A stretch of 64,000 bases of DNA, from contig JADIXX010000004.1 in the NCBI GenBank assembly GCA_016705575.1, forward strand, positions 166,106 through 230,105. Reading direction: 5' to 3'. This document shows, one piece after another, positions 9,093 through 18,420 of the stretch. Under the pieces are notes generated by a model that was not told the DNA's origin, searched no databases, and saw only the letters and a list, made by a program, of their open reading frames with translations. The stretch is from Candidatus Aalborgicola defluviihabitans (GTDB taxonomy: Bacteria; Pseudomonadota; Gammaproteobacteria; Burkholderiales; Burkholderiaceae_C). The position numbers and the translations under genes were made by a program. Every line of letters begins with the position of its first letter. The first letter of the stretch is position 1.

Positions 9093-9998
9093 ATGCACAC
9101 CACCACCGAACGCCTGGAATTTGCCCCACCGCCCACGCGCGGCTTGGTGCGGGCCGTGGGTCTGGCCATTGTGGTACACGCCCTGCTGGTGGTGATGCTT
9201 GCCATTGGCGTGCACTGGAAACGCGATGCCACGCCGGTCACCGTGGAGGCCGAACTGTGGTCTGCCCTGCCGGTGGAGGCTGCACCGCGCCCTGTGCCCG
9301 AACTACCTCCACCGCCGCCACCCGAACCCGTCAAGCCAGTGCCCAAAGCAGTTGTTACACCACCCGCGCCTACACCGCCGCTACCTGACCCGGCGATTGC
9401 CATTGCCAAGGACAAGGCCCGCTTGCAAAAAGAGAAGCAACTGCAGCAAGAGCGGCTGGAGCAGGAAAAACTGGAACGAGACAAGCTGGAGCGTGACAAG
9501 CACCAGAAAGAGGCCCTGAGGCAGAAAAAACTGCTGGAAGACAAGGCTGCCCACGACAAGAAGCTGCAACAGGAACAGCAAAAGCAACAGGACGCCAAAT
9601 CCGCCGCCGACGCTAAAAAGCTTGCAGTTCTGCGGCAGCAACAAATCGACCGTACCCTGCGCATGGCAGGGCAGGACGTGGGCTCGGGAGACGACAAGGC
9701 GCGTGGCACCGGCAAGCAGTCTTCTGGCCCATCGGCGGGGTATGCTGGGCGCATCATCGCACGGGTCAAGCCCAACATCACCTACACCGACACACCCACC
9801 GGCAACCCCAAGGCTGAGGTGGAGGTGCGTACCTCGCCAGACGGCACCATCATCAGCCGCAAGCTAATCAAGTCCAGTGGGGTCAAATCCTGGGACGATG
9901 CGGTGCTCAACGCCATCGACAAGACCGAGGTGCTTCCACGCGATGTGGATGGGCGTATTCCACAGCCCATGACTTTGGTGTTTAGCCCTCGCGGTTGA
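9093..9998 (+). CDS. tolA: Cell envelope protein TolA (TonB-type C-terminus)
   Basis: One N-terminal membrane helix ([20 protein letters not shown]), a proline-rich stretch ([14 protein letters not shown], ~68-100), a long Lys/Glu/Gln coiled-coil helix (~108-180) and a C-terminal TonB-like domain (~210-301) ending [13 protein letters not shown]. This is the TolA layout: it spans the periplasm and transmits energy from TolQR to Pal and the outer membrane. Its last 17 bases overlap the convergent fdxA gene. Confidence 0.92.
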   Translation: MHTTTERLEFAPPPTRGLVRAVGLAIVVHALLVVMLAIGVHWKRDATPVTVEAELWSALPVEAAPRPVPELPPPPPPEPVKPVPKAVVTPPAPTPPLPDPAIAIAKDKARLQKEKQLQQERLEQEKLERDKLERDKHQKEALRQKKLLEDKAAHDKKLQQEQQKQQDAKSAADAKKLAVLRQQQIDRTLRMAGQDVGSGDDKARGTGKQSSGPSAGYAGRIIARVKPNITYTDTPTGNPKAEVEVRTSPDGTIISRKLIKSSGVKSWDDAVLNAIDKTEVLPRDVDGRIPQPMTLVFSPRG

Positions 9999-10311
9999 GC
10001 TCGGCGCGTTTGACTTTCACCGTCGCCCAATGGTCGGCATCCGGCAGCGCTGGCTTGGTGCGGGTGATGGGCTTCCATAGCGGAGATAACTCGGCATTGA
10101 GTGCTGTGAAGTCGCGCTGGTCCGCAGGTACATCATCATCGGCATAGATCGCGTTCACGGGACATTCGGGCACACACACAGCGCAGTCAATGCAATCGGC
10201 CGGGTCGATCACCAGAAAATTGGGCCCTTCGCGAAAGGCATCTACCGGACAAACGTCAACACAGTCAGTGTATTTGCAACTGATGCACGCTTCGGTTACG
10301 ACAAACGTCAT
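9982..10311 (-). CDS. fdxA: 7Fe ferredoxin FdxA
   Basis: A 109-aa ferredoxin with two iron-sulfur motifs near the N-terminus: [18 protein letters not shown] and [17 protein letters not shown]. This is the FdxA pattern of one [3Fe-4S] and one [4Fe-4S] cluster, used in low-potential electron transfer. The ATG at 10311 is chosen over a TTG six bases upstream because AGGAG sits six bases before it and family members begin MTFVV. Convergent with tolA; the 3' ends overlap by 17 bases and no terminator separates them. Confidence 0.93.
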   Translation of the reverse strand: MTFVVTEACISCKYTDCVDVCPVDAFREGPNFLVIDPADCIDCAVCVPECPVNAIYADDDVPADQRDFTALNAELSPLWKPITRTKPALPDADHWATVKVKRAELNREG

Positions 10312-10496
10312 GGCCAACTCCTGTTGTTAGCTGCATCCGACAACTTCCGTTCAGCACCTATTGAATCCGCCGGCTAGTTCTAAATGATGCGCATTACATA
10401 CATCTTTATTGTACTGCTACACCAAGACTTTGGATTAAATAGACCCCTTCCGGTAAAGTGGTGAACCCCTTGCACCTTTCGACATTGGAGCGCGAC

Positions 10497-11789
10497 ATGA
10501 CGGCAACCCCATCGAAAATCGGAAAGTACCAGATCGAACGCGAGCTGGGGCGCGGTGCCAGTGGGGTGGTGTACCTGGCCCGCGATACGTTTCGGGACAA
10601 CTGGGTCGCCATCAAACAAATCCATCCGCACCTGCTGCGGGACCCCACGCAGGCCAGCAAATACCGCCGCTTGCTGCACAACGAAGCCGTGCTATCTGGT
10701 CAGATCAACCACCCTCACATCGTCTCACTCATTGACGTAGACGAACGTGCCGATCCACCGTATCTGGTGCTGGAATACGTGCAAGGCCAATCACTGGAAC
10801 AGCACACCACGCCCGACACCTTACTGCCAGTTTCGGAGGTATTGGACATTGCTTTCAAGTGCTGCAATGCGCTGGAGTACGCCCACTTTCACGGTCTGGT
10901 GCACCGCGACATCAAACCCGCCAATCTGCTGCTGCGCAACGACGGCGAGGTCAAGCTCACCGACTTTGGTGCCGCCGTATCGCAACACGGTGACGTCACC
11001 CAGTTGGTAGGCCTGATCGGATCACCCGCCTACATGTCGCCAGAGCAGATACGCGAAGAAAAGTTGACCCATCACTCCGACATGTTTTCCCTTGGCGTGG
11101 TTCTGTACGAACTGCTGACCGGCCAAAGGCCCTTCCAGGGTGAAACCGACTACGCGACCATCTACAAGATCGGGGCGGACGAACCAACACCAGTGCGCGT
11201 ACTGCGCCCGGAATTACCCGGCGCTATGGACGAGGTTGTGCGCACCGCCTTGGCCAAAAATGCGACACATCGATTTGCCACATGGAGTGATTTTTCTAAC
11301 GCCATCATTGGGGCAAGTACCAGCATCTCCAATGTGGCTTCGCAGATCACCGAGGTCCAACGCTTTCAGGCCCTCAGACAACTGGATTTTTTTGAAAACT
11401 TCAGCGATGTAGCCATCTGGGAGACTCTGCGCCTGGGGCGCATACGCACGTTACAAAACGGAACCGTGCTCATGAAAGAAGGGGCGGTCGGACAATCCTT
11501 CTATCTTTTACTGGATGGCGTGGTTCGCGTAACCAAGAAGAACCTGGCACTGACCAAGCTGCGCGCCGGAGTCAGCATGGGTGAAATGGTCTACCTGCAG
11601 CCCGGAGAGAACCGACGATCCGCCACCGTGAGCGCGGAGACGGAGGTAACGGTCCTCAAGATCAAGAGTGCATCGCTACATCAGGCATCTGCTGAATTAC
11701 AGTCCTGCTTCGACAAGGCCTTTATCAAAATGCTGGTGAGCCGTCTAATCGCCACCAACCAGCAATTGTCGGAGTGGGATGTGCGTTGA
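10497..11789 (+). CDS. Ser/Thr protein kinase with C-terminal cyclic-nucleotide-binding domain
   Basis: Residues 9-270 are an eukaryotic-type kinase: Gly loop GRGASGVV (18-25), Lys40, catalytic HRDIKPANL (136-144), DFG (156-158), and SPEQ in the activation segment. Residues about 300-420 resemble a Crp-type cNMP-binding domain, with FFENFSDVAIW, LMKEGAVGQSFYLLLDG and a phosphate-cassette-like GEMVYLQPGENRRSATV. The arrangement suggests a soluble kinase gated by a small ligand; no membrane helix is seen. The ATG at 10497 has GGAG six bases upstream and is preferred to the GTG at 10458. Substrates are unknown. Confidence 0.88.
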   Translation: MTATPSKIGKYQIERELGRGASGVVYLARDTFRDNWVAIKQIHPHLLRDPTQASKYRRLLHNEAVLSGQINHPHIVSLIDVDERADPPYLVLEYVQGQSLEQHTTPDTLLPVSEVLDIAFKCCNALEYAHFHGLVHRDIKPANLLLRNDGEVKLTDFGAAVSQHGDVTQLVGLIGSPAYMSPEQIREEKLTHHSDMFSLGVVLYELLTGQRPFQGETDYATIYKIGADEPTPVRVLRPELPGAMDEVVRTALAKNATHRFATWSDFSNAIIGASTSISNVASQITEVQRFQALRQLDFFENFSDVAIWETLRLGRIRTLQNGTVLMKEGAVGQSFYLLLDGVVRVTKKNLALTKLRAGVSMGEMVYLQPGENRRSATVSAETEVTVLKIKSASLHQASAELQSCFDKAFIKMLVSRLIATNQQLSEWDVR

Positions 11790-11826
11790 AAACGCTGACC
11801 CAGATGGGCTGCATCGATTGATCTGA

Positions 11827-11955
11827 AGGTCACGTTTCAACCCTGCCCCCGCATGGTTACAACACGAAAAGGCAGAGGCGTGGATTCTGGAACAGGCTGG
11901 GATTGTGTTTGATGCCAAGGCAGTGCCAGATGGGCTGCGTGTTGTCGCCAGTTGA
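11827..11955 (+). pseudogene. Possible C-terminal gene remnant upstream of the toxin gene
   Basis: Between the kinase and the toxin gene one frame reads, after a stop, FNPAPAWLQHEKAEAWI followed by LEQAGIVFDAKAVPDGLRVVAS and a stop. It has coding-like composition but no start codon in context. It may be the tail of a lost gene. I do not recognise the family. Confidence 0.3.
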
Positions 11956-11988
11956 TGCCTGTTGAAACAAATTGACCTGTAACGCATA

Positions 11989-12327
11989 ATGCACACTGTG
12001 ACGATTGAAATCAGAGCCTACCAAGATACCGCAGGGTGTAAGCCTTATGCCGACTGGCTGGACAGTCTGACCGATAACAAGACCAAGGCCAGGATTGTGG
12101 CGCGCGTCAGCCGTATGGCTGCTGGGAATTTTGGGGACTGCAAACCGCTGCGTGATGGTGTGCAGGAATTGAAAATTGACTTCGGTCCAGGTTATCGCGT
12201 GTACCTGAGCAAGCAAGGCCCGGTATTGGTACTGCTGCTATGCGGTGGCGACAAGAGCGACCAGAGCCGCGACATAGAGCGTGCTATTGCGTATTTAAAA
12301 GATTGGAAACAAAGGGGTAAACCATGA
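11989..12327 (+). CDS. Type II toxin, HigB/RelE-superfamily addiction-module killer
   Basis: A 112-aa protein matching the 'addiction module killer' group of the RelE/HigB superfamily: CKPYADWLDSLTDNKTKARIVARVSRMAAGNFGDCKPLRDGVQELKIDFGPGYRVYL is the characteristic core (positions ~17-73), with Arg and Tyr residues typical of ribosome-dependent mRNA interferases. Its last four bases overlap the antitoxin start (ATGA), toxin first, as in higBA modules. Confidence 0.85.
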   Translation: MHTVTIEIRAYQDTAGCKPYADWLDSLTDNKTKARIVARVSRMAAGNFGDCKPLRDGVQELKIDFGPGYRVYLSKQGPVLVLLLCGGDKSDQSRDIERAIAYLKDWKQRGKP

Positions 12328-12644
12328 AAGTACCACGCGACATCAGCCACGATGAAATCGTCATTGGCATGCTCAAAGCCGACCCGGATTTTGCTAACGA
12401 GTATTTGGCTACTGCTTTGGAAGAGGTGGATTTACCGGGGGGCCAGTTTGCACTACTGGCTGCGCTTCGACATATAGCAGAGGCCCAGGGCATGAGCGCC
12501 GTAGCTGCCCGTGCCGGCATACCCCGCGAAAGCCTTTACCGCGCCCTGAGCCCCAAAGGGAACCCAACCATCAAGACCTTTTTGGCCGTTGTCCGTGGCG
12601 CTGGCCTGCACTTGGAGGTTAGGCGCGAGGCATTGGCTGCTTGA
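12324..12644 (+). CDS. HigA-like antitoxin (addiction-module antidote, helix-turn-helix)
   Basis: A 106-aa partner of the upstream toxin. The C-terminal half is a helix-turn-helix: LAALRHIAEAQGMSAVAARA then GIPRESLYRALSPKGNPTIKTFLAVVRGAGL. The N-terminus is acidic. It matches the antidote family that accompanies this toxin type and would neutralise the toxin and repress the operon. Overlapping start and stop make translation coupled. Confidence 0.85.
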   Translation: MKVPRDISHDEIVIGMLKADPDFANEYLATALEEVDLPGGQFALLAALRHIAEAQGMSAVAARAGIPRESLYRALSPKGNPTIKTFLAVVRGAGLHLEVRREALAA

Positions 12645-12667
12645 AACGATCGACCCAAAGCCGCGCC

Positions 12668-12792
12668 ATGCAGAAACCTACTCACAGTGATCGCCAAAGA
12701 TTCGCTAGCGTGTGGGATGCAATTGAAGACACCCCAGAAGAGGCCGCAAGGATGCGAGCACTGTCCAAATCAAAAATGGAAGCGGAAACTGT
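12668..12792 (+). pseudogene. Truncated XRE-type antitoxin N-terminus
   Basis: From the ATG at 12668 the frame reads SDRQRFASVWDAIEDTPEEA then ARMRALSKSKM. The block SVWDAIEDTPEEAARM resembles the start of XRE antitoxins that normally continue into a full helix-turn-helix domain. Here the HTH part is missing and the frame runs into a GC-rich repeat. Likely a relic of a second toxin-antitoxin unit. Confidence 0.45.
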
Positions 12793-12835
12793 CGCCAGCG
12801 TTGTTGTCGGTCAGTGGCCTGCGGCCAGTCATGTG

Positions 12836-12975
12836 GTGTGTGCCCCCGCCCTCCCGTGGGCCTCGCCGCTGCGCGGCTTGGCTACGCGCTGAACTGCCCG
12901 TCCGCCCTCCAAGGGGGCTCACTCAGTCAGCGCAAAACCGGGGGGGGGCAGCGGCGCTGACGCGCCGCCTTGATG
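12836..12975. repeat. GC-rich probable dispersed repeat with hairpins
   Basis: Noncoding stretch rich in short inverted repeats (GCCGCTGCGCGGC; GGCGCTGACGCGCC) and a run of nine G. It directly follows the antitoxin remnant and fills the space before tRNA-His. Its composition resembles repeated sequences I associate with Comamonadaceae genomes, but no second copy is in the window. Confidence 0.35.
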
Positions 12976-13047
12976 CCAAATCAACACGACCCAAGGGCAC
13001 GGAATATCGAAAATCGTCTTACATCCGCCCTTACATCGCGCACAAAT

Positions 13048-13083
13048 AAAAAGACCCTGCTACTTATTCAATAACAAGGTCTT
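13048..13083 (-). terminator. Rho-independent terminator after tRNA-His
   Basis: On the minus strand a 9-bp stem (AAGACCTTG with CAGGGTCTT, one G·U pair) precedes a T-rich tract. It lies 12 bases downstream of tRNA-His. Confidence 0.65.
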
Positions 13084-13094
13084 CAATATCTATA

Positions 13095-13170
13095 TGGGGT
13101 GGCTGATGGGGCTCGAACCCACGACAACAGGAATCACAATCCTGGACTCTACCAACTGAGCTACAGCCAC
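13095..13170 (-). tRNA. tRNA-His (GTG anticodon)
   Basis: The minus strand folds into a cloverleaf: acceptor GTGGCTG/CAGCCAC, D-arm with AGCTCAGTTGGTAGAG, anticodon loop TTGTGAT giving GTG, T-loop GTTCGAG, and an encoded CCA end. A G at 13171 can pair with the discriminator C, as expected for the extra 5' G of tRNA-His. Confidence 0.95.
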
Positions 13171-13202
13171 CGTAAGCTTTCTATTATAACTCCTGATTCG
13201 GC

Positions 13203-15131
13203 CTACTCTGCTTGCGCTTCCAGTCCCGCAGTCACACTGGGGTGTGGGGCTTTGATCTTGACTTTGAAACGCTGGGTCAGCAGCTTGTAATAGGCTTGGC
13301 TTTCTGCACTGGCAATCCACTGGGCGTATTGTTTGCGCCCCTGCTCGGCAGCATCGCCACTAGGCACTGGACTGGGCAGTATCTTGTTCACACGCACCAC
13401 GGCATAGCCCTGAGGACCCAGGTCTACGCCCACCCAGGTGGGCAGTTTGACCGTATCAGCCTGCAATATCGCTTCCAGCACCGGAGCCGGCACAGTCTGT
13501 GCATTTTCCCGACTCACCACTACCTGCGTTGGCAAACTGGCCGGCGCAGTCACTTTCCACGCAGCAAGCTTTTCAGCGCCATCTTTCTTCGCCAGTTCGG
13601 CGGCCTGAATGGCCACCAGACGCGCCTTGACGCTGGCGCTTACCTCAGCAAGCGGTTTGGTGCGCGCGGGTGTGTATTCGATGACGCGAGCCGCAGCCAG
13701 TTGGCTGGGGCCCACTTCGATGGCCTCTGTGTTGCGTTTCTTCTCCAGCGAATCCGGACTGAACACTGCCGCCAGAAATTTGGGGTTCGCCAGTACGCCC
13801 GTCACGCCAGGCGCCGGCTTGCGTTGCAGCTGGGTAGCGGTTTTGACTTCGAGCTTGAGCCGCTCAGCCACAGGCGCAAGGCTGTCCGATTGCTCGTACA
13901 CACCATTGGTAAAGGTTTCTGCGACATCGGCAAATTTGCGCTGCGCTTGTTGTGTCTTCAGGTCCGATTCCATACTGGCGCGCAGTTCTTCGAACGTGCG
14001 CAGTTTGGGGGCTTTAATGTCGGTAACCTTGATGATGTGAAAACCGAAGTCAGACTCGACTACATCACTGATATCACCCTTCTTCATGGCGAATGCAGCG
14101 TCTTCAAAGGGCTTGACCATAGCGCCCCGGCCAAAGTAATCCAAATCGCCACCGTTGGGTGCCGAGCCCGCATCCTGCGAATTCTTTTTGGCCACATCGG
14201 CAAAAGTATCCGGCGCTTTGCGCACCTGTTCCAGTAATGCTTGCGCCCGCTCACGTGCCGCCTTGCGGGCGTCCGCCGGCATGTCTTTCGGCGCATTGAT
14301 CAGGATGTGGCTGGCACGGCGCTCCTCTTTGCCGCTCAGGCGCGACACGTTTTGTTCGTAATACGATTTGAGGTCCGATTCGTTGAGCACGATGGACTTC
14401 TTGACCGTATCCAGATCCAGCACCGCATACTCAATGGAAGCGGACTCGGGTGCCTGGAATAACTTGGGGTTGGCTTGGTAGTAGGCTTCAATTTCGGCAT
14501 CGGTGGGGTTCACCTTGCTGGTGTAGTCAGCTGTATTGAAACGCGAAACCTGGACTTCACGGCGCTCATAGAACGCATTCAGGGCGACATCAGCAAGCGC
14601 AGGGGGAGAGAACGCCGTGTCGGTGACACCGGCCTCTACCTGGCGGGACGACAACTGGCCACGCACACGGGCCTCAAAGCCATCCGGTGTCAGTCCCTGG
14701 CTGGCTGCCAACTGGCGATAGCGGTCCATGTCCACGGAGCCATCAGGCTTGCGCAACGATGCAATGGTGGGGCTTTGCTGCAGTTCACGGGCCAGACGTG
14801 CGTCAGATGTACTCAGATGAGAGTCTTTCGCTGCTTCTGCCACCACCCGCTCACGTACAACGCGTTCCAGTGTCATGTAGCGCGCCGCAGGAGAGTCCAG
14901 CAACTTGGCGTCTACATTGGGTGCCTGGGCCCGTATGCGATCCACCTCGTTTTTATGTGCAGCATCCCACTCGGCTTGGCCAATGTTTTCATTTGCGACC
15001 GTGGCGACCGCATCGCCCTTGGCAGTGATGCGGCTAAAACCATCCACGCCGACCAGCACAAATGCGGGAATGATCAGCAAGAACATGAGGGACATCATGA
15101 CCTTTGTGTGCTTGCGAACTAAATCGAACAT
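13203..15131 (-). CDS. ppiD: Periplasmic peptidyl-prolyl isomerase PpiD
   Basis: A 642-aa membrane-anchored folding factor. The N-terminal helix (MMSLMFLLIIPAFVLVGVDG) anchors it in the inner membrane. A SurA-like chaperone region follows, then a parvulin domain (~275-375: RRASHILINAP, DAGSAPNGGDLDYFGRGAMV, ESDFGFHIIKV). It helps outer-membrane and secreted proteins fold as they leave the Sec translocon. PpiD is preferred over SurA because of the uncleaved anchor and length, and because HU is encoded just upstream, as in many proteobacteria (hupB-ppiD). Confidence 0.92.
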   Translation of the reverse strand: MFDLVRKHTKVMMSLMFLLIIPAFVLVGVDGFSRITAKGDAVATVANENIGQAEWDAAHKNEVDRIRAQAPNVDAKLLDSPAARYMTLERVVRERVVAEAAKDSHLSTSDARLARELQQSPTIASLRKPDGSVDMDRYRQLAASQGLTPDGFEARVRGQLSSRQVEAGVTDTAFSPPALADVALNAFYERREVQVSRFNTADYTSKVNPTDAEIEAYYQANPKLFQAPESASIEYAVLDLDTVKKSIVLNESDLKSYYEQNVSRLSGKEERRASHILINAPKDMPADARKAARERAQALLEQVRKAPDTFADVAKKNSQDAGSAPNGGDLDYFGRGAMVKPFEDAAFAMKKGDISDVVESDFGFHIIKVTDIKAPKLRTFEELRASMESDLKTQQAQRKFADVAETFTNGVYEQSDSLAPVAERLKLEVKTATQLQRKPAPGVTGVLANPKFLAAVFSPDSLEKKRNTEAIEVGPSQLAAARVIEYTPARTKPLAEVSASVKARLVAIQAAELAKKDGAEKLAAWKVTAPASLPTQVVVSRENAQTVPAPVLEAILQADTVKLPTWVGVDLGPQGYAVVRVNKILPSPVPSGDAAEQGRKQYAQWIASAESQAYYKLLTQRFKVKIKAPHPSVTAGLEAQAE

Positions 15132-15154
15132 GCGCTAACTCTCCAATCAATAAC

Positions 15155-15183
15155 AAAAAAGGCGAACAACACTGTTCGCCTTT
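15155..15183 (-). terminator. Rho-independent terminator after tRNA-Val
   Basis: On the minus strand GGCGAACA-GTGT-TGTTCGCC is a perfect 8-bp stem with a 4-base loop followed by TTTTTT. It lies between tRNA-Val and ppiD and would end transcripts from the HU/tRNA-Val side. Confidence 0.85.
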
Positions 15184-15196
15184 GTCTGGGTACCGG

Positions 15197-15272
15197 TGGT
15201 GGGTGATGACGGGCTCGAACCGCCGACATTCTGCGTGTAAGGCAGACGCTCTACCAACTGAGCTAATCACCC
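15197..15272 (-). tRNA. tRNA-Val (TAC anticodon)
   Basis: Minus-strand cloverleaf with acceptor GGGTGAT/ATCACCC, AGCTCAGTTGGTAGAGC D-arm, anticodon loop CTTACAC giving TAC, T-arm GGCGGTTCGAGCCCGTC and encoded CCA. It sits between HU and ppiD, a common position for tRNA-Val in proteobacteria. Confidence 0.95.
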
Positions 15273-15291
15273 ATCATAAACAACTACAAAA

Positions 15292-15564
15292 TCAATTCAG
15301 GGCATCTTTCAATGCTTTGCCCGGACGGAACTTCGGAACCTTGGCAGCTTTGATTTTAATCGCAGCGCCGGTGCGTGGATTACGACCGGTACGAGCGGCA
15401 CGTTTTCCAACCGCAAATGTACCAAAACCCACCAAGGACACCGAGCCCCCTTTTTTTAGGGTGGTTTTTACAGCACCGATAGTGGACTCCAAGGCGCGCG
15501 CGGCAGCAGCCTTGGAAATGTCAGCGTGTTTCGCAATGTGCTCAATCAGTTCAGTTTTATTCAC
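15292..15564 (-). CDS. hupB: DNA-binding protein HU
   Basis: A 90-aa HU/IHF-family protein: [21 protein letters not shown] at the start, [21 protein letters not shown] (the family signature and DNA-contacting beta arm), and [16 protein letters not shown] at the end. It bends and compacts DNA as a homodimer. Followed by tRNA-Val and ppiD on the same strand. Confidence 0.95.
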   Translation of the reverse strand: MNKTELIEHIAKHADISKAAAARALESTIGAVKTTLKKGGSVSLVGFGTFAVGKRAARTGRNPRTGAAIKIKAAKVPKFRPGKALKDALN

Positions 15565-15862
15565 AAAGACCCCTTGTTTGGAAGCAGCGTTTATCGAATT
15601 GTCTCTTCAAAATAATTTCTTCACCGGACTTTGTTTTTCGGTACGCTGCATGGATCACATACGGACCGAAAACTGGTCTGGGCTACCTGGGTTGCGGCTA
15701 CAAAATACCGCTACCCATTAGAAGCCACCGATCTTCGCCATGTCAATACGCCATGCAGCATTACAACGGTGCGGACGCCGATTCTAGCGGCATTTGGACA
15801 CACCTGCCCTCAGGAATACCCAGGTCAAATATGGTAAGCGTTGCATGCGCCAAAAAGATGAT
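15565..15862. other. Intergenic region upstream of HU and downstream of pgsA, nothing recognised
   Basis: About 300 bases between hupB and the pgsA stop. It must hold the HU promoter on the minus strand. I see no RNA gene, clear terminator or convincing small reading frame in it. Confidence 0.5.
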
Positions 15863-16438
15863 TTAACTGGCCCGCGCGCGAATTTCGGGCAACGCCTTTT
15901 GCAGGTAATACACCATGGACCAGATGGTAAGTACCGCCGCCGCCCAAATAAGCCACACACCCAAAACGCGCGTGTTGATCAAACCAAACAACATTCCGTC
16001 AAACAGCAAAAACGGAATTGCAACCATTTGTACAACTGTTTTGAGTTTCCCAATCATGTGCACGGCGACGCTCTTGGACGCGCCGATTTGGGCCATCCAC
16101 TCCCGCAGAGCCGAGATGGCAATTTCGCGGCCCACAATGATCAGCGCAACAAACACATCCGCACGCTGCAAATGCACCAGCACCAGCACGCAGGCGCAGA
16201 CCAAAAATTTGTCGGCTACCGGGTCCAGAAATGCCCCAAAGGAAGACGTTTGATTGAGCTTGCGGGCCAGATATCCATCCAGCCAGTCGGTCGCAGCAAA
16301 CACCACGAACATCACCGTGGCAATCAGGTTTTTTTCGCTTTGCGTTGCCACGCTGTCGGGCAGATAGAAGATGCCCACGATAAGCGGGATCGCGAAGATT
16401 CGCGTCCACGTCATGATGGTGGGGATGGTCAAAAACAT
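15863..16438 (-). CDS. pgsA: CDP-diacylglycerol–glycerol-3-phosphate 3-phosphatidyltransferase
   Basis: A 191-aa membrane protein with the CDP-alcohol phosphatidyltransferase motif DWLDGYLARKLNQTSSFGAF then LDPVADK (~49-75), which carries the metal-binding aspartates. Several hydrophobic helices surround it. It makes phosphatidylglycerol phosphate, the committed step to phosphatidylglycerol and cardiolipin. The start MFLTIPTIMTWTRI is typical. It lies 18 bases downstream of uvrC, a conserved pairing. Confidence 0.93.
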   Translation of the reverse strand: MFLTIPTIMTWTRIFAIPLIVGIFYLPDSVATQSEKNLIATVMFVVFAATDWLDGYLARKLNQTSSFGAFLDPVADKFLVCACVLVLVHLQRADVFVALIIVGREIAISALREWMAQIGASKSVAVHMIGKLKTVVQMVAIPFLLFDGMLFGLINTRVLGVWLIWAAAVLTIWSMVYYLQKALPEIRARAS

Positions 16439-16456
16439 CGCGCAATTGTGGCACGC

Positions 16457-18364
16457 CTAATGCAGGGCCCGGTAAATTTCTTCCGCCAGTTGGTGTGAAA
16501 TGCCTTCCACCGTGGCGATATCGTCCACACTGGCAAGTGCCACACCGCGCACACCACCAAAACGCTGCAACAAGCGGGCGCGTCGCTTGGGCCCGACGCC
16601 TGGAATTTCTTCCAGCTTGCCGCCACCCACGCGCACCTTGGCACGCTTGGCACGCATGCCGGTGATGGCAAAGCGGTGTGCTTCGTCGCGGATTTGGGCT
16701 ATCAGCATGAGCGCTGCCGAATCCGAACCCAGGTACACCTTCTCGCGGCCGTCGGCAAACACCAATTCTTCCAAACCCACCTTGCGACCTTCGCCTTTTT
16801 CCACCCCCACAATCAATGACAGGTCCAACCCCAGTTGTTCAAACACTTCGCGCGCCATCGACACCTGGCCACGACCACCATCGATCAGCACCAGATCCGG
16901 CATGCGTGCCGTACCGCCGGATGGCTGCCCGGTGTGCTTGGACTCTTGCGCCACGTCTGCCAGCTTGCTATAGCGTCGGGTCAAGACCTGACGCATGGCT
17001 GCGTAGTCGTCACCTGGCGTGATGCCATCGATATTGAAGCGACGGTACTCGCTGTTTTGCATTTTGTGGTAGTGAAAGACCACACACGAGGCTTGCGTGG
17101 CTTCACCGGCCGTGTGCGAGATATCAAAACACTCCACACGCAGGGTTTCGAGGTTTTCCAGCGCCAAATCCAGTGCTTCGACCAATGCGCGGGTGCGAGC
17201 CTGCTGCGAACCCTCTTCTGCCAGCAACCGGGCCAATTGCAAGGCTGCGTTGGTTTGCGCCATTTCCAGCCAAGTGCGGCGCTGTTCGCGCGGCTGGTGC
17301 ACTGCCGTTACTTTGAAGCCCACTTGTTCGGACAGCGCTTTCAACAACCCTTTGTGAATAGGCTCGCTCACGATCAGCGTCGGCGGCATGGCCACGTCGA
17401 TGTAGTGCTGTGACAAGAATGCTTCCAGCACTTTGGCCTCTACGGGCCGCGCCGGTGCCTCCGATTCCTCGTCGTGCTCCAGACCCACCGCTTCTTCCAC
17501 ATGTACCGGGAAATACGGCCGGTCCCCCAGGTGGCGGCCGCCCCGCACCATGGCCAAATTCACGCAGGCGCGCCCACCCTGCACTTTCACCGCCAGGATG
17601 TCCACATCACGGTCTTCCACGTTGTCCATGGACTGTTGGTGCAGCACATTGGACAAGGCCGCGACCTGATTGCGCAACTCTGCCGCCTGTTCAAACTCCA
17701 GCTTCTCGGCGTGTTGCATCATGCGGGCCTCCAATTGGCGCATCACAATTTGGGCATCGCCGCGCAGAAATTTCTCGGCATTGGCGACGTCTTCGGCATA
17801 GTCCTGTTCCGAAATCTGGCCCACGCACGGCGCCGAGCAGCGCTTGATCTGGTACAGCAAACAGGGCCGACTGCGGTTGCTGAAAAATGAGTCTTCACAG
17901 GTGCGCAGGCGAAACACCTTTTGTATCAGCAGAATGGCCTCTTTCACTGCCCAGGCACTGGGATAGGGGCCAAAGTAGTGGTGCTTTTTTTCCACCGCGC
18001 CCCGGTAGTACGACACGCGTGAAAATGACCCACCGGTCAGCTTTAGATACGGGTAGCTCTTGTCATCCCGAAACAGAATGTTGTACTTGGGGCTGAGCGT
18101 TTTGATGAGGTTGTTTTCCAACAGCAAAGCTTCGGCCTCGGAGCGCACCACCGTGGTCTCCATGCGTACGATCTTGCTCACCATGTGGCCAGTACGGGTG
18201 CCACCATGGTTCTTCTGGAAATAACTCGAAACCCGACGCTTGAGGTTGATGGCCTTGCCCACGTACAGCAACTGGTTCTGCGCATCGAAATAGCGGTACA
18301 CGCCCGGCAGGGCCGGCAGGGCGGCAACCTCGCGCAGCAGCGCTTCGGAATGGTTTTCGGACAT
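16457..18364 (-). CDS. uvrC: UvrABC excinuclease subunit C
   Basis: A 635-aa nucleotide-excision-repair nuclease. Seen: GIY-YIG domain (~15-95: [28 protein letters not shown]), a cysteine-containing segment ([13 protein letters not shown]), the UVR motif ([15 protein letters not shown]), the RNase H-like second nuclease ([30 protein letters not shown]), and a C-terminal helix-hairpin-helix ([20 protein letters not shown]). The ATG at 18364 is chosen; a GTG 48 bases upstream would add 16 unrelated residues. Divergent from earP with 56 bases between starts. Confidence 0.95.
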   Translation of the reverse strand: MSENHSEALLREVAALPALPGVYRYFDAQNQLLYVGKAINLKRRVSSYFQKNHGGTRTGHMVSKIVRMETTVVRSEAEALLLENNLIKTLSPKYNILFRDDKSYPYLKLTGGSFSRVSYYRGAVEKKHHYFGPYPSAWAVKEAILLIQKVFRLRTCEDSFFSNRSRPCLLYQIKRCSAPCVGQISEQDYAEDVANAEKFLRGDAQIVMRQLEARMMQHAEKLEFEQAAELRNQVAALSNVLHQQSMDNVEDRDVDILAVKVQGGRACVNLAMVRGGRHLGDRPYFPVHVEEAVGLEHDEESEAPARPVEAKVLEAFLSQHYIDVAMPPTLIVSEPIHKGLLKALSEQVGFKVTAVHQPREQRRTWLEMAQTNAALQLARLLAEEGSQQARTRALVEALDLALENLETLRVECFDISHTAGEATQASCVVFHYHKMQNSEYRRFNIDGITPGDDYAAMRQVLTRRYSKLADVAQESKHTGQPSGGTARMPDLVLIDGGRGQVSMAREVFEQLGLDLSLIVGVEKGEGRKVGLEELVFADGREKVYLGSDSAALMLIAQIRDEAHRFAITGMRAKRAKVRVGGGKLEEIPGVGPKRRARLLQRFGGVRGVALASVDDIATVEGISHQLAEEIYRALH

Positions 18365-18420
18365 GGTCGCTATTGTGCGTTTATTCGCCCGCCGCCCTGG
18401 CAGCGTGGACAATCAGCACC

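Noticed and set aside
9976..9990. Seventh copy of the dispersed element (TAGCCCTCG at the tolA/fdxA overlap)
   Set aside because: Only nine bases match; the rest of the 30-nt core and the hairpin are absent.
13212..14237. Plus-strand open frame of 341 codons opposite ppiD
   Set aside because: No start context or domain; a shadow of ppiD, which has clear membrane anchor and parvulin motifs.
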